A stretch of DNA of 64,000 nucleotides, taken from contig JAGYXB010000693.1 in assembly GCA_022495005.1 (NCBI GenBank), forward strand, positions 682,001-746,000. The letters are read 5' to 3'. Origin of the DNA: Rhyacophila brunnea. Taxonomy: Eukaryota > Arthropoda > Insecta > Trichoptera > Rhyacophilidae. The notes below the pieces were generated by a model. The model saw nothing but the letters and a program-made list of their open reading frames with translations, did no database searches and was not told the DNA's origin. Position 1 is the first letter of the stretch. The number at the start of each line of letters is the position of its first letter. The position numbers and the translations under genes are program-made. Shown piece after piece: positions 20,389-31,050 of this stretch.

Positions 20389-20971
20389 CCCATGATGGCC
20401 GCGTGGCTTAAGCACGGCCTATAGCGTCGTGGGTCCCAGGTTCGAATCCTGGGTCTGGCAAGTAGATATATTGTTTTCCAATCCGTGTATGAGTCAGAGT
20501 ATGGACCTAATATGTTGAGCAAGTGGCTGACATCCATTTCTCATAAAAACAAGAGCATACATAAGTGAAACGGCAAATAATTTTCAACAATAGGCGAGAC
20601 GAAATTTCGCACTCGTCACCAATCGGAGAGCGGCAGGTGTAAGCACGTCAATTTGTTTTGTGATGGCGCCTGAGGAATATATTCGTATATCGTGTAAAGA
20701 TGACTTAAAAACGTTACGCATGTACTCGAAAATGAAAATATTTCAATGAATAATATATTATTATTATTATTACTAATATAACAATAAACATAACATTAAA
20801 TGGACGCATGTTGAATTTTTATGACAAATTATGTTTTGTTCTGCACGCGTCATTTGCAATATCCGCGCGTCGCATAGTCACGATCTTCTAAGACCATGCC
20901 TCAGCTGAAGTATAGCCTCCAATCTGTGGAGGCCCATATGATCTTATTAGGATCGGACATGGTCGGAAGAT
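20389..20971 (+). repeat. SINE1 copy split by a piggyBac-type MITE
   Basis: The head (GATGGCCGCGTGGCTTAAGC, B box AGGTTCGAATCCTGG) and body (GACCTAATATGTTGAGCAAG, CATCCATTTCTCATAAAAAC) run to about 20554. The family D element then interrupts. SINE1 resumes with CTCCAATCTGTGGAGGCC and TATTAGGATCGGACATGGTC to 20971. The uninterrupted order is visible at 6673-6844 and in reverse at 38868-38999. Confidence 0.8.
20555..20917. mobile_element. Family D piggyBac-type MITE, copy B (nested in SINE1)
   Basis: Matches copies at 13676 and 60513 along its length (AGTGAAACGGCAAATAATTT to CAGCTGAAGTATAGCC). The TTAA flanks seen at the other copies are not preserved here, so the exact left end is uncertain. 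Confidence 0.78.
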
Positions 20972-21373
20972 ATATTTAAGTGCTTATGCTAATTTGTGAA
21001 AAATACGCGTCTTATTAAGGTTTTGGTATAATTTTATTATATGACTGGTTTGAACTGTTTCAAGACCCCTTTTTTTAAACTTCTGACGAATCGGTTGATT
21101 AATCTGCATCAAGGAAAAACACCGCTGAATATAGGTACATATTTAAAAATATATTTATATCTGTGTCCCACGGTGGAAAAGTACCAAGGTGCCAGTCTAT
21201 GAAGCCGTGATCTTTAGAGCCGAGGGTTTGAACCATTCTCGGATGTTCCAGACACAATGGTTTTTCCACCAAGCTCTGCCGGATTGGTTTGACTTAATAT
21301 CTAAAATCTTATATATAGTTTTGTGGAAAATCGGTAGAGTCGTCATATTATATTATGTGGGCGGAAAACAGCG
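20972..21373. other. Unassigned; 107-codon frame 21189-21512 (+)
   Basis: The frame begins MPVYEAVIFRAEGLNHSR and continues into a hAT-end-like segment at 21374-21413, so its C-terminal half is repeat-derived. GAGGGTTTGAACCATTCTC at 21222-21240 looks loosely B-box-like, so a decayed tRNA-derived repeat is possible. I do not consider the frame a gene. Confidence 0.3.
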
Positions 21374-21413
21374 TTCGAAATGGAAACTTTTACGAACCGG
21401 TGCGCTCGATAAG
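21374..21413. repeat. hAT-like end of the GAGCGC family
   Basis: CAGCGTTCGAAATGGAAACT then ACGAACCGGTGCGCTCG matches in reverse 54541-54590. It belongs to the CAG(G/C)GCTCGAAATGGACCGG group that also seeds the satellite at 41698-42300 and fragments at 52831 and 53505. Confidence 0.5.
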
Positions 21414-21819
21414 TTTAATGTAATATATTATATACATATTATGTATCTAATGATATGTATATTTTATAAAAATAATTGTGTTAGATTTTTTGTTATAATA
21501 TGGCCTACCTAGCTCAGATGGTCAAATTAATTTTCCACGAGACAGTGTTAATCTCAGAGATTTCTAGCCCTGTGTTGAAAGGGAAAATCCTTACGAAAAA
21601 GGTCGGATATTGCGACAAAGGACATACATGGAAAATTACTCAACTTTCTAAAGTTAGCGTAGTCTTACAACGAGCAAGAATGTATATTTTCATATATACC
21701 ATAATATATTAGATGTGAATGCACACTCCAGTGCCCGAAAACCAATCTCTTCTGAGGTTATTATTTTGGTACATACACGGTACAACTTTGAAGAGCAACT
21801 AACGTTCGTGACGACGATA
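21414..21819. other. Unassigned AT-rich DNA
   Basis: A 70-codon frame at 21500-21712 (+) has no motif. The rest is AT-rich. Confidence 0.3.
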
Positions 21820-21821
21820 TA

Positions 21822-22078
21822 TCGTCTCTGTTCTGGCAGAACACACTAACTGGAGAATACTAGTTTTTAGTAATTTGACTTTGAAGTTGTTAAAATGTTT
21901 GAAATAGTCTATCATGTGAGTTTATTAAGTAATCGTTAAAAGGATGACTTTAAAATAGAGACTGTTTGTTTATTAAGAAGGTTTCCAGACGGTAAAGTTT
22001 GAAATAAGGAACATTTTGGTATAACTAACTCAATATGTATTTTTTTCGAATACGTGTCTTCTGCCAGAACAGTGACGA
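21822..22078. mobile_element. Family E MITE, copy 2
   Basis: 257 bp, flanked by TA (21820-21821 and 22079-22080). Termini are TCGTCTCTGTTCTGGCAGAA and TTCTGCCAGAACAGTGACGA. Collinear with 1528-1784 and, in reverse, 57117-57371. TA target duplication and short non-coding length indicate a Tc1/mariner-mobilised MITE. Confidence 0.88.
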
Positions 22079-22326
22079 TATATTATATAGGTTGATAATG
22101 ACATAATATTATTACGTTAGTCATTAAATTCAACTGTTAATAATTTCATTATTGATTCTATACATCTGTGCAGAATGATCAAGTTGTTTTTAAAAATAAT
22201 ATATATTATTAATTAATATCTTTGTTATGTATGTCATAATATAATATTATGGTTAGGTGTGTAAAAAAGATTCGTTCGAATGTGGCCCACAGGCTTGCCT
22301 TTCACAAGTTCTATGAATATAAATAA

Positions 22327-22774
22327 AATAATTACAAGATAAAAAGAACTTTTTATATACAACGTTTTTAAATTTTCTGTTGAATCATATAAACTTGACT
22401 TCACTATCTTAAATGATCAAAAAAAATGTACTTGATAGAAGTAATACTGAAATGTCATTTTGACATTTCATATTGATTTCCATAGTAACGCACGTATATA
22501 TTAATAATTTAGTTGTTAGGACCCCAGACCCCTAGCAACCAATAATAGTGGATTGGATTACGGATTTCTTCCGAAATAACTTTTCATACTAAACAGAATT
22601 AACTGAAAATGAATTCAATTCTACTTAAAGATGGCTAAAAGTATTAAAAGAATACATTGGCATCGTGTTCTGACATATTCTAAAAGTTTCAAATGTCTAG
22701 CTAGTCGGGAAGTTAGTTAAAAATCGATTGCAAGATTTGTACCGGACAAATAAGAATACGAGCTAATAAAAACG
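22327..22774 (+). repeat. Long dispersed repeat R1, copy 1
   Basis: About 450 bp matching 37683-38172 in the same orientation. Shared words include ACAAGATAAAAA, TAGTAACGCACGTATATATT, TCTAGCTAGTCGGGAAGTTA and CAAGAATACGAGCTAATAAA (one substitution here). No terminal inverted repeats, target duplication or recognisable protein. It could be part of a larger retroelement or a dispersed duplication. Confidence 0.65.
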
Positions 22775-22935
22775 TTGTTATTATTATATATCGTAATTAA
22801 CCCATCAGCATACTTTCTGGTGTGAAATATATTATTATGTAACAGAGAAAAACTGAAAAATGACAGTTATATGGACAACCGGCGATACAAATGTGAAGGC
22901 AGCAACGATACCGTCATTTGGGTGTGGAAATTGCA

Positions 22936-23214
22936 CTTATGCAGTTCGCCGTTTCACTGTTCACGGTTAGCCGTTGTATCGAAAACAGATGGCCGCATAG
23001 CATATAGTATTAATAACAAACGCCTGAATACAAGGAAAAGACAGAAGGTGGGTACATAAATTAGAAAAAGGTACAACCGTATCGTATTTATATGTATATA
23101 GAATTTGAATGATTCAAAAGCAGGTACTAGTGAAGTGTTCCAAGAATCTACGGCCATAATATGTTTTTTGTATAACAGCTCACGGTGAACTGTGATACGG
23201 CGAACTGCATACAT
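22936..23214. mobile_element. Family F foldback element, copy 2
   Basis: Left arm TTATGCAGTTCGCCGT then TCACTGTTCACGG. Right arm CACGGTGAACTGTGATACGG then CGAACTGCATA. These arms are the same as the right arms of the copies ending at 25437 and 43424. Length 279 bp; no clear target duplication. The transcript would form a long hairpin. Confidence 0.75.
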
Positions 23215-23873
23215 AACCCATCTAAGATAACTAATTGGAAAGTTCGGATCGTACCATGGACAACTTCTGTCAGTTATCGGTTGACAATTAATAGATACCT
23301 ATTAATTGGTTTAATTGAGTTCAGTCCGCGACTTTCTGATGTTTCAGTATTCACAAAAACCTTCTTTGTGGATTGTTGTTCTTATACAAATCATTTATAA
23401 CGGTTTTTTTCGTTTCTTATCTAAATGATATCGTCGCATCAAAAGCAAAAGGGCACTTGTGCAAAAATTGAATTTTGTGAACAACGCATTTTAAGTTTTT
23501 AAGAAAAAAAATCGTGTGGAGGTTATTTCTCAATTCTTTGAAATGAAATTCAGAGCAAAAGTGACTTATTACTCAAATATTGAATAGTAATTTTTTTTTG
23601 AAGATTCTCGTCACAAATGCACTTTTTCTGCAACAAAAGGCCTTTACACATTTTCAAATAATAACACATAGTGCCTTTTTCTAATATTATTTTTGTAACC
23701 ACTGCACATAGACTGGCATAATCGTGTACATTTTACGTTTTTGATATACCTACGTTAATTGAAGATTAGTTTACAAAATACACAAGTGACCTTCATTTTC
23801 TTTCGTAAATTGTGATTTCATGGATTTTAGCTCCATAAATGTCATTTTGCATATAATATGTATTTTTAAAAAA
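23215..23873. other. Unassigned AT-rich DNA
   Basis: No supported feature. A 71-codon frame at 23185-23400 overlaps the family F end and has no motif. Confidence 0.35.
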
Positions 23874-24416
23874 AGTCGGTGTGTGTACTTTTGTACGCGC
23901 GTTAGAAGTTATACGTCTTTGGCGTAATAAAACAAAAAACGTGTGATAAACTAGATTCTTTGACTAGCTCTTAATTATCTTGTTAAATTACACACTCGAG
24001 AAAAGGTACCGCTTATTGGAACGCTGTTAGTTTATTTCTATACACTTTAACTTATATTACTAAATTAAATAATGGTTTCTCGTTGTTTTTATTTTTAAAG
24101 TACCAACTGTCACTCTGACGTTTAATCGTTTGTTTACTTAAGGAATTGCAAATGGCCGACAATAATAAATTGGCTGCCTAGACAACGGAACAATTCTAAA
24201 CTATAATATTGTACTGTATAATCGTCACGATTGCAGTATCATACTGTGGCGTAAAGGTAGTGCGTTCGACTGATAAACAAACAATCGATGGTTCGAATCC
24301 AATCGAGTGCGTTTTTTTTGTGTGAAACAATAAATTATGTGTTACATGTCACACGCCAAAAATACACTCTGATCTGATTTCCCAAACGCGCTAAAAGAAG
24401 TATAACTTCAAAAATA
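23874..24416. mobile_element. Family I MITE, copy 2
   Basis: Collinear with 2800-3268: AGAAGTTATACGTCTTTGGC on the left and GAAGTATAACTTC on the right. It contains an extra tRNA-like segment at 24241-24312 absent from the first copy. Confidence 0.68.
24241..24312 (+). repeat. tRNA-like segment inside family I
   Basis: TGGCGTAAAGGTAGTGCG (A-box-like) and ATGGTTCGAATCCAAT (B-box-like) occur at tRNA-like spacing and are followed by a T run. The T stem is imperfect and no acceptor stem closes, so I call a SINE or tRNA relic, not a functional tRNA. Confidence 0.45.
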
Positions 24417-24605
24417 CGAACAAAACTACATGCATAACTCAAACCCGTCAAAATGTCACAAATCTCCTTTTGCTTTTGGGGCGACGATAATAATATGTTA
24501 CTGCACGATTTAATAATGAATTGTTAAAATTGCACGGTTATTCAGCTGGTTTTTTTTAATCTAGAAATGCTAGAAGCATGCAAAATACTACGTGCATAAT
24601 AGTAT

Positions 24606-24977
24606 TTGGACAAAGTTTACCTGATATGTCTGATCATTGATGATGCTGTCAGCGCTGAGCGCACGATGCTGCACTCCCAATCTCCGGATGTCCAAGACGC
24701 AAGACAGCTCATCCAGATAGCTCAAAGCCATCGTTTTCTTCAGGTGATACTCCAAATGGTATTGTTATCACTGACTCGATGGCCGATAAATTATTATAGT
24801 CACTTTTTCACAGGTTTCCATTATTTTGTTGTTTACACTCTCTATGTGATTTTATCAATACTGCACTGTTTATTTGTTAACATTTTATTTAGTAGGATAA
24901 ATAATATATTATTTTATTTACTATCAACAAAGATTTTTTTTAAATTACGATGTCTCTACAGTACAGCTTCTATATAA
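24606..24977 (+). other. Unrecognised 123-codon frame; the first part looks exon-like
   Basis: The first about 45 codons have balanced composition, unlike the AT-rich surroundings (DDAVSAERTMLHSQSPDVQD and following). They end at CTTCAG|GTGATA (about 24741-24750), a possible splice donor. After that the frame becomes AT-rich and hydrophobic, as expected of translated intron. A pyrimidine-rich TTTTTTTTAATCTAG at 24550-24564 could be an acceptor. No family is recognised. It could be a host exon, an old transposon exon or chance. Confidence 0.25.
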
Positions 24978-25033
24978 CGTCTTCTACAACACCGCGGTCG
25001 TTTTTGGAACTAAAACCCTCCACCGCATTTACT

Positions 25034-25437
25034 TTGGTTACAAATGTTAATTGTACGTAAAACATTTCACTGTAGCACAGTTTGCCATGAGCTTTCTTAT
25101 CGGAAAGAGATGACCGTATAATTTACGGTCTCCAATTTTATTAGATTCAATATGAACATTAATTCAATTTTCATAGCTGATTTTGACAAGAGTGAAAACC
25201 TAACCTAACCTAACAAATAATCCAATATATCGGCTATTCTCAAAATTTGTTTGCTGCTGGCTTCTTGTAAAGTGTAAACCGACAAGAACCGTGTTTTATT
25301 GAGACATGAATTTCATGACAGTACTTTATACGACCCAAATTAATTTGACGGTCTTTAATATATGGCTATATATTTCCGATACAACATTTCACGGCGAAGT
25401 GTGACACGGCGAACTGCATACGTACAAATTTCCGGAC
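25034..25437. mobile_element. Family F foldback element, copy 3
   Basis: Left arm GTTACAAATGTTAATTGTAC, CACAGTTTGCCATGAGC. Right arm ACACGGCGAACTGCATACGT. This copy shows the uninterrupted GATTCAATATGAACATTAAT where copy 1 carries a family E MITE. The interior contains AACCTAACCTAACC and a TATCGGCTATT piece related to the 11-kb hairpin MITE. Confidence 0.75.
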
Positions 25438-26187
25438 ATTATTTACTTTTCCGACTATAATGGAATAATTTAACCTTGAACGACCACACGTGCAATAATT
25501 ATTATGCCTTTGTGCTGGGATATGATTATTATTTTGGACTGCACTTAAAACAAGCCTATTGCAACGCTTTCTCTCGCTCAGCGCCGCTTCCGACAATGTC
25601 TTGTTTTCTGTCAAAACCTTCTAAAGTCACGCTAATGTGCTATATTTATAGCTAGGCCATAGGTTTTCAAACTGCGACTCATTTTCCCATGGTTTCACAT
25701 CCCATAAACAACACACGTAAAACACTAAAACTTGACACATTTCCGAACACGGACATACTAAAATCTATTGAAACAAGTTGTACCTAGCGTGGTCATGACT
25801 GTACTAGTCGATAATTTAATATTAGCTATTATTGAACATGTTTTAATGTCATTTTGAAAATAGAATATTGATTTGACAAGAAGCCAACTAAAACAGGATG
25901 CAGAAAACACATTATGTTTGCTGTCAAATAAAACGGTATAAGTTAGCAATACAAATTCAATAAGTAATAAGTAATTGCATATGTAATATTATGTTTTTAA
26001 AATAAACGAGTTTTTTTGCGTGAATGTAACATAAATACTTTTATTGTGTTAACTGTCAATTCATGGTGGAACTGCATTGGATTATTGATTAATTTAAAAA
26101 AACGCAAATTTTTTTTGTAGTTATTCCACTTTTAATAAATAAATTTGGACCGGTTTCGTCCGTCTTATAGGTTGAAAATATCCAGGC
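25438..26187. other. Unassigned; minor repeat at 26040-26125
   Basis: TGTCAATTCATGGTGGAACT followed by GCATTG matches 61988-62075 (CTCAATTGATGGTGGAACTA). The rest, including minus frames at 25366-25614 and 25758-25949, is unrecognised. Confidence 0.35.
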
Positions 26188-27974
26188 CAGGGTTGGCGAA
26201 CCTTTTTACGTACGCGTGACAAAATTTCCCAAATATTATTTTTCAACTGTCCGACGTGCCGAGCAGTTGTAACGAAAAAATAGTTTTTAAAATTTCTATT
26301 AAAAAGGCGATTTTAGTAATCAGTAATCCGCCGCCCCAAAAACCAGACAAGTGTCAAATTAGTGAAAGCGGCGGATTATAGTGCATACATACAAATCTGA
26401 TAAAAATTGAAACAGGTATTTCGTAAAAATATTTTGTTTTGAGAAATTTGTACTAGCAAATTGCAGTTTTATTTATAATCAAAATCAAGTATTTAATAAA
26501 TTATGCAAATATTTACAAACTAAATATTAAACAGTAAATCACTCGACACAATCAGTTGTTCAGTGAGGCAGATATTCTTGAATGGCTTAGGATTCCTGGC
26601 TTTCCCTATGACCAAAAGCTTCAGTTTGTGTGTGGGCATTTTCGCCAAAGTTTGTACATTGCGTTTTTGGCATGTCCCATGACTTTGATTGATTTTTTCA
26701 TAGTTATTATATTATAAAATGTTGGAAAGTTATGTACTTTTAACATGCAAATTTATTAATTTACTCTATTCAATCAGTTAAATACAACTATCTGACCTGT
26801 ATATATTTTTAATTGATTATTTAGATCGAAAGGTAGTGCGTTTTTACCATGTCCCACCCATAAATTCAAATAAACAAAGTCTAATTTCGTCATTAATTTT
26901 GAGTGTGTAAAATTAAATTCGTAGTGTTTTCAACAGCTTACATTATATATTTTTGGAAAATATATAGTTTTTTCGTAAATTTGTACCAATATTGAAAAAA
27001 AATCACGTTTAAAGTGTGTCCCAGGATATTTGAAAAAGTGGAACTCCACATTCCGTTACCACGATTTTAGCATGAAGGCGAAAAATTTTCACTATAAATA
27101 TGTTTTTTTTTAATGTAGCAACATTTTTGTATAACACTGATCGCCATGTACACTTTAAATTGTTGGTGTGTGTCGGTATCGCTATCGGAACAGGTTGCTT
27201 TCTGGGTTGGTCATTTAAGAAGTTCCACTACTGTTACCACGATTTATAAGGTAAGAAAACACATATTTCTATTTCACATACTACACATATTGAGCTTATC
27301 TTTCATACTACAGATATAATAAAACATATCGCAGGTTTAACAATAAAACTAAGCTAAATTTTGGCTTCAAACACTTCTGAAACAGAATCCGTTACTTCCA
27401 TTCCGAAACTATATTGGTGGTAACGTATATGTGGAATGTAAAAGTAACGAAATGGCATGCATAAAGTTGGGTTTACAGTGTGTGTTTAGTTCTTCATAGA
27501 TTATAAAAATTTTATTTTGTCTGTTCGTATGAAAAACAAAAATATTTTCATTAAAAAATATAGAAAATAACCTGACTATAATATAATAATATAATAAAGA
27601 TTAAAAAAGTATGTGATATATCTGAATACGCAAAAATAGCGCACATAAAAGTATGGAGATAAAAAAAAACAACAGAAGGAAAAGAAAAAACACCAGACTG
27701 AAATAATTGCGAGACAGGCACTGGCTCTGTCATACTCTTTCTGTTATACGCCACCAAAATTTTAAAACTTCTCCATACATTTTAGGCATAGAAATTTATA
27801 AAAATGTATGAAAAGTATTTTTTTGTCACGTTCAACAGAAATGTGTACCCTATTAGATTTAATATCTGGAACTGTAGGTATTCGCGAAATGTCAGAAAAG
27901 TACGTCTTGATTACAATCAACCTGTATAGCTACATTTTATGTTGATGAATACAATTAAATTTCAAGACAACATA

Positions 27975-28544
27975 CAGTCGAACTTGGTTATTACGAGGAA
28001 GATGGGACCGACTGAATTTGCTTGTTATAAGCGTTACTCGTTATATCAGAGAATAGGTATTTTTAAATGAGCATGTCACATTACACAAAAAGTCGAAAAT
28101 AAAAAATTTGGAAACCATCGTAAAAATCCCCGAAACGAGCATGGCATTCATAAACTACAAAAGAAGTTGTTTATTGTAATTAACGCTGGTAGGTACCTAC
28201 GGACTTCACAAACCTTGGATTTTTCAACCATATGCGTGGATACTTTTTTATTATTGTCGGTGAAACACCAATAAGGTAGGTACTTAGACACTTTACTAGT
28301 GTCATAAACGTAATCCGACCCCGGCGGCATCCTGTCCAATCGGATTTTATTGCTTAGGGTCGAAATGTTTTAAAACGGTCGACACATTAACAGTATTTTA
28401 GCTCGGTATATCCGATAAGTTGCTCGTTATAACAGTGAAAAAATTAAATGTATGGCGAAAATCATAAACCAATTGTCAACAAATGTTTCGTTATTACATC
28501 CGAGATCTCGCTATGTCCGAGATCGTAATAACCGAGTTTGACTA
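27975..28544. mobile_element. pogo-type MITE (CAGTCGAACTTGGTTATTACG)
   Basis: 570 bp flanked by TA (27973-27974 and 28545-28546). Left end CAGTCGAACTTGGTTATTAC, right end GTAATAACCGAGTTTGACT. Internal subterminal repeats read GTTATAAGCGTTACTCGTTA and TAACAGTG. CAGTCGAAC(C/T)TGGTTAT termini and TA targets are characteristic of pogo/Tigger elements. A truncated reverse copy lies at 39000-39243. The 63-codon minus frame inside has no motif. Confidence 0.85.
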
Positions 28545-28546
28545 TA

Positions 28547-29439
28547 ATTATTTTCGTAAAAGTTATATACTCCGTGCCGCGCTAGGAACTCGCGTCTGAA
28601 TCCCTTGCTGATTTTTTTTTTCATATATTGTTAATTTGCTTTAAAGTATTTTTTATCTGAGTTACAAATAATATAAATGCCAAATAAAAGTTATGGTAAT
28701 GTATAGTGTGTCAAAATTATTACCTACCTTATTTTACTAGTATTGTGAAATTTATTATAAAATATATCTATTTTAGTGATTAAGTTTGATTTGTTTTGTT
28801 ATTTTGACGCACGTTGAATATTTATCTGTCTATCAAAAAATTCAAATAAATTTCATAAAACAAAAATTTGTTTTTATGGTAACATGTAACTTAAGCTTTA
28901 CAAATTACACTCCGTTACCATTTCGTTCCATTCCGAAAATGTCCCCAAAAAAGTTGAACGTTAACTATTTTTCATTTGATTATTAAATAACGAAACTTAT
29001 TTATTTTTCCAATAAAATTTAGTAAAAGTGATTATTATCTTTAAAAAAATAGCAGAACGAACATTGATTGGTTTTTTCAAATACTAAAGGAAAAATGCTC
29101 TGCCATTATAGACATAGGGTAACGGAGGGGAACGAAATGTGCCCAAGAATTAAAATTCAATAATATTTTTTGACTATTTGTAGTTTTATTTTGAAGTGTA
29201 TGGTTTTTTTAATCTAATAGAGCTCTTTTAAGTGATAAAAAGTGTTTCATTCATGTTTTAAAAGCTAAGTTTCGTAGTCACGGAACGGAAACTTATTATG
29301 CCCAATTTCATAATAAAAATGATATAAATATTGTATTAATCAATATTTTGCTGAAAAATTGCTATCACCAATTCAGTAATAGAACAAGGAATCTGCTAGC
29401 TATATAAAATGGTTAATTTGAGTGAAAAAATAATATTAC
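28547..29439. other. Unexplained region with GTTACC/GTCCC phrases
   Basis: CCGTTACCATTTCGTTCCAT at 28912-28931, GGTAACGGAGGGGAACG near 29118 and CACGGAACGGAAAC at 29279 echo phrases left of the pogo MITE: CCGTTACCACGATTTTAG near 27054, CTGTTACCACGATTT near 27230, and CCGTTACTTCCATTCCG near 27390. I cannot assign a function or element. Confidence 0.3.
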
Positions 29440-29700
29440 CCAAATTTCAAACATGTACAAACTTTGGCGAAAATGCCCGTGTCCCGATTGCATTGGAGCA
29501 CGGCATAATTTGTGACGCGGTCCGTGGGCACTTTCCTCCCTGGTACATTACTTTATTCGCGATGAACGTACGTTTTACGAAGGAGAAGTTTCCACAATAA
29601 ACCCGTCTCGTCTGCGTTGTATACTTGTACGCGAATTATAGAGCTTGATGTTGTGCTTTCAACTAGTAAAAATAACGGCGGATTATATTTAGTTGTCGGA
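29440..29700 (-). pseudogene. Tigger/jerky-type (pogo) transposase fragment
   Basis: The minus strand reads VYNADETGLLWKLLLRKTYV, containing the DE(T/S)G motif with the first catalytic Asp of the DDE domain. After two stop codons it reads NVPGRKVPTDRVTNYAVLQC, matching the next conserved block of Tigger transposases (xPGxKxxKDRVTxxxxxN). DNA-binding CENPB regions and the remaining catalytic residues are missing. Clearly inactive. Confidence 0.8.
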
Positions 29701-30249
29701 TAATCGAGCGGCGGATTAGTGAGAGTGTACTGTACCACTCACAGAATATAGCACACATATAGATTTATCACTTTTTTCAATTATGCCATACATTTCGGTC
29801 CACCAATTTTGAAACTGTCTGCCAGAATTACTACTTCTAGCTTCACCAAGTATTTGTTCCTTATTTGGTGGTAGAAATGAAAGTGTTTGTTAATGTATTA
29901 ATTAGTTTGGTTATTTACGCACAAACTGAGACCAAAATTGCTCCGATCAGATGAGGCATTCCCTCGCTACAGTGGTCTCAAGCATTGTAAGTTTTAGGCG
30001 GCATTCCCCGCCACCTGGTGGATTAGTGTGATAATAATATATGGGACTCATAAAGTCAAAGGACCAACATATGCAATTATATATTTTAATTAAACGTAAT
30101 GCTTAATCTTGAAAAGTATTTGCCTGCTATATTTTATACGATGCGATCTGTCATTTATTATTATGATAGGTATTTTTTTCTCTACAAACACGTGCCATGC
30201 AAAATCATCTCGTGTGCCATAGGTTCGTCACCACTGCTCTATTATTATC

Positions 30250-30350
30250 ACTAAATTATTATGAAAACAAATACATACGTATGACTACAACGTTTAGTGT
30301 GCACTATTTATGGCTGATCTTAAAAGCCTACCTCCACCCTTCGCTAGTGG
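30250..30350. mobile_element. Family A right-end fragment
   Basis: GTGTGCACTATTTATGGC, TTAAAAGCCTACCTCCACCC and TTCGCTAGTGG match the right end of family A (compare 9320-9378). The left part is absent. Confidence 0.7.
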
Positions 30351-30919
30351 ACTATGACATACAGCTACCTTAGTCCGAATTATAATAATTTATTATATTA
30401 TAAACCTGATTACACTAATTATTACATATTTAACATTCAGAAGATATCTCGCCTCAAGAGAAACAATTCACTTTCCCGGTGTTTACAACATAACATTACA
30501 ACAAACATAGATTGTTGTTTTTTTATCTCAAGATATTAAAAAAAAAACTACATTCGTGAGAGTCGGCCTTGCAGTGGATAATTAAATTTAATAATGCATG
30601 TGTGTGGCGTATTGCTTATTACTTCAGACACGAGTGAAACAGGTTGAAAACAAGGCAATTAACAAACCGTGTGTGTGTGCCTATATTCGAAACGTTTTCT
30701 TAGTAAAAATACTAATATAATTACTAAATTAGTCCAGTGACAGCTCAGAAAATCAAAGTACCTATTGTACACTTTTGTACATAAGCATGAACTTAGAATT
30801 CAGTGTTTGCCAACGTGGCGCATTGAATGATTACAAGTGGAGCATTGCATCTTTGCGCTTTCTTATTATTTTGAAGTAGGTGCTATAACTGAATCTATCT
30901 TCATATTTTCAATACCTGA
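30351..30919. other. Unassigned AT-rich DNA
   Basis: No supported feature. Confidence 0.4.
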
Positions 30920-31050
30920 GTGCTGATTAAAAGCAAAACAAGGTCGCGAATAACTGATTCAAATTTTAAGAATTCTCTGCTGCTCTCTGTAACAAATTTA
31001 ACACCAAACATTAAAAGACTGGGGAAATCCAAACGCTCAAAAGCTCTCGG
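30920..31050 (+). pseudogene. hAT transposase C-terminal fragment
   Basis: The frame 30920-31153 begins MLIKSKTRSRITDSNFKNSL and continues LLSVTNLTPNIKRL. This matches the extreme C-terminal end of BED-type (SCAND3/ZBED-like) hAT transposases, where K(S/T)K(S/T)R(S/T)RLTD..L...L.L precedes the stop. The rest of the dimerisation domain is lost. The frame beyond residue about 42 runs into CTCTCTCT repeats. A hAT-like terminus GGCCACCCCTG at 31793-31803 may be the right end of the same element. Confidence 0.65.

Larger units (their letters stand above)
26309..29732 (-). mobile_element. Tigger/pogo-type element, interior scrambled
   Basis: The right end, in reverse CAGTACACTCTCACTAATCC then GCCGC, is followed by TA (29733-29734). 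The left end reads AGTAATCAGTAATCCGCCGC. TCCGCCG words recur subterminally on both sides (26326-26375, 29663-29715). A Tigger-like transposase fragment lies on the minus strand beside the right end. Most of the 3.4 kb between is not recognisable transposase. It holds a pogo MITE and a region of repeated GTTACC phrases, so the interior is composite. Confidence 0.55.
26188..30236. mobile_element. Probable hAT relic carrying a Tigger element and a pogo MITE
   Basis: Left end CAGGGTTGGCGAACCTTTTT, then ACGTACGCGTGAC, is almost the exact reverse of the right end of the 14956-16893 relic. Right end GTGTGCCATAGGTTCGTCAC then CACTG matches that relic's left end in reverse. The outer hAT is therefore in reverse orientation and 4049 bp long including insertions. 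No 8-bp duplication is recognisable, so the two ends may not have moved together. Confidence 0.55.

Noticed and set aside
25199..25217. Interstitial insect telomere repeat (CCTAA)n
   Set aside because: Only about three units here and about three near 42140. This is too short, and both lie inside transposon or satellite sequence.
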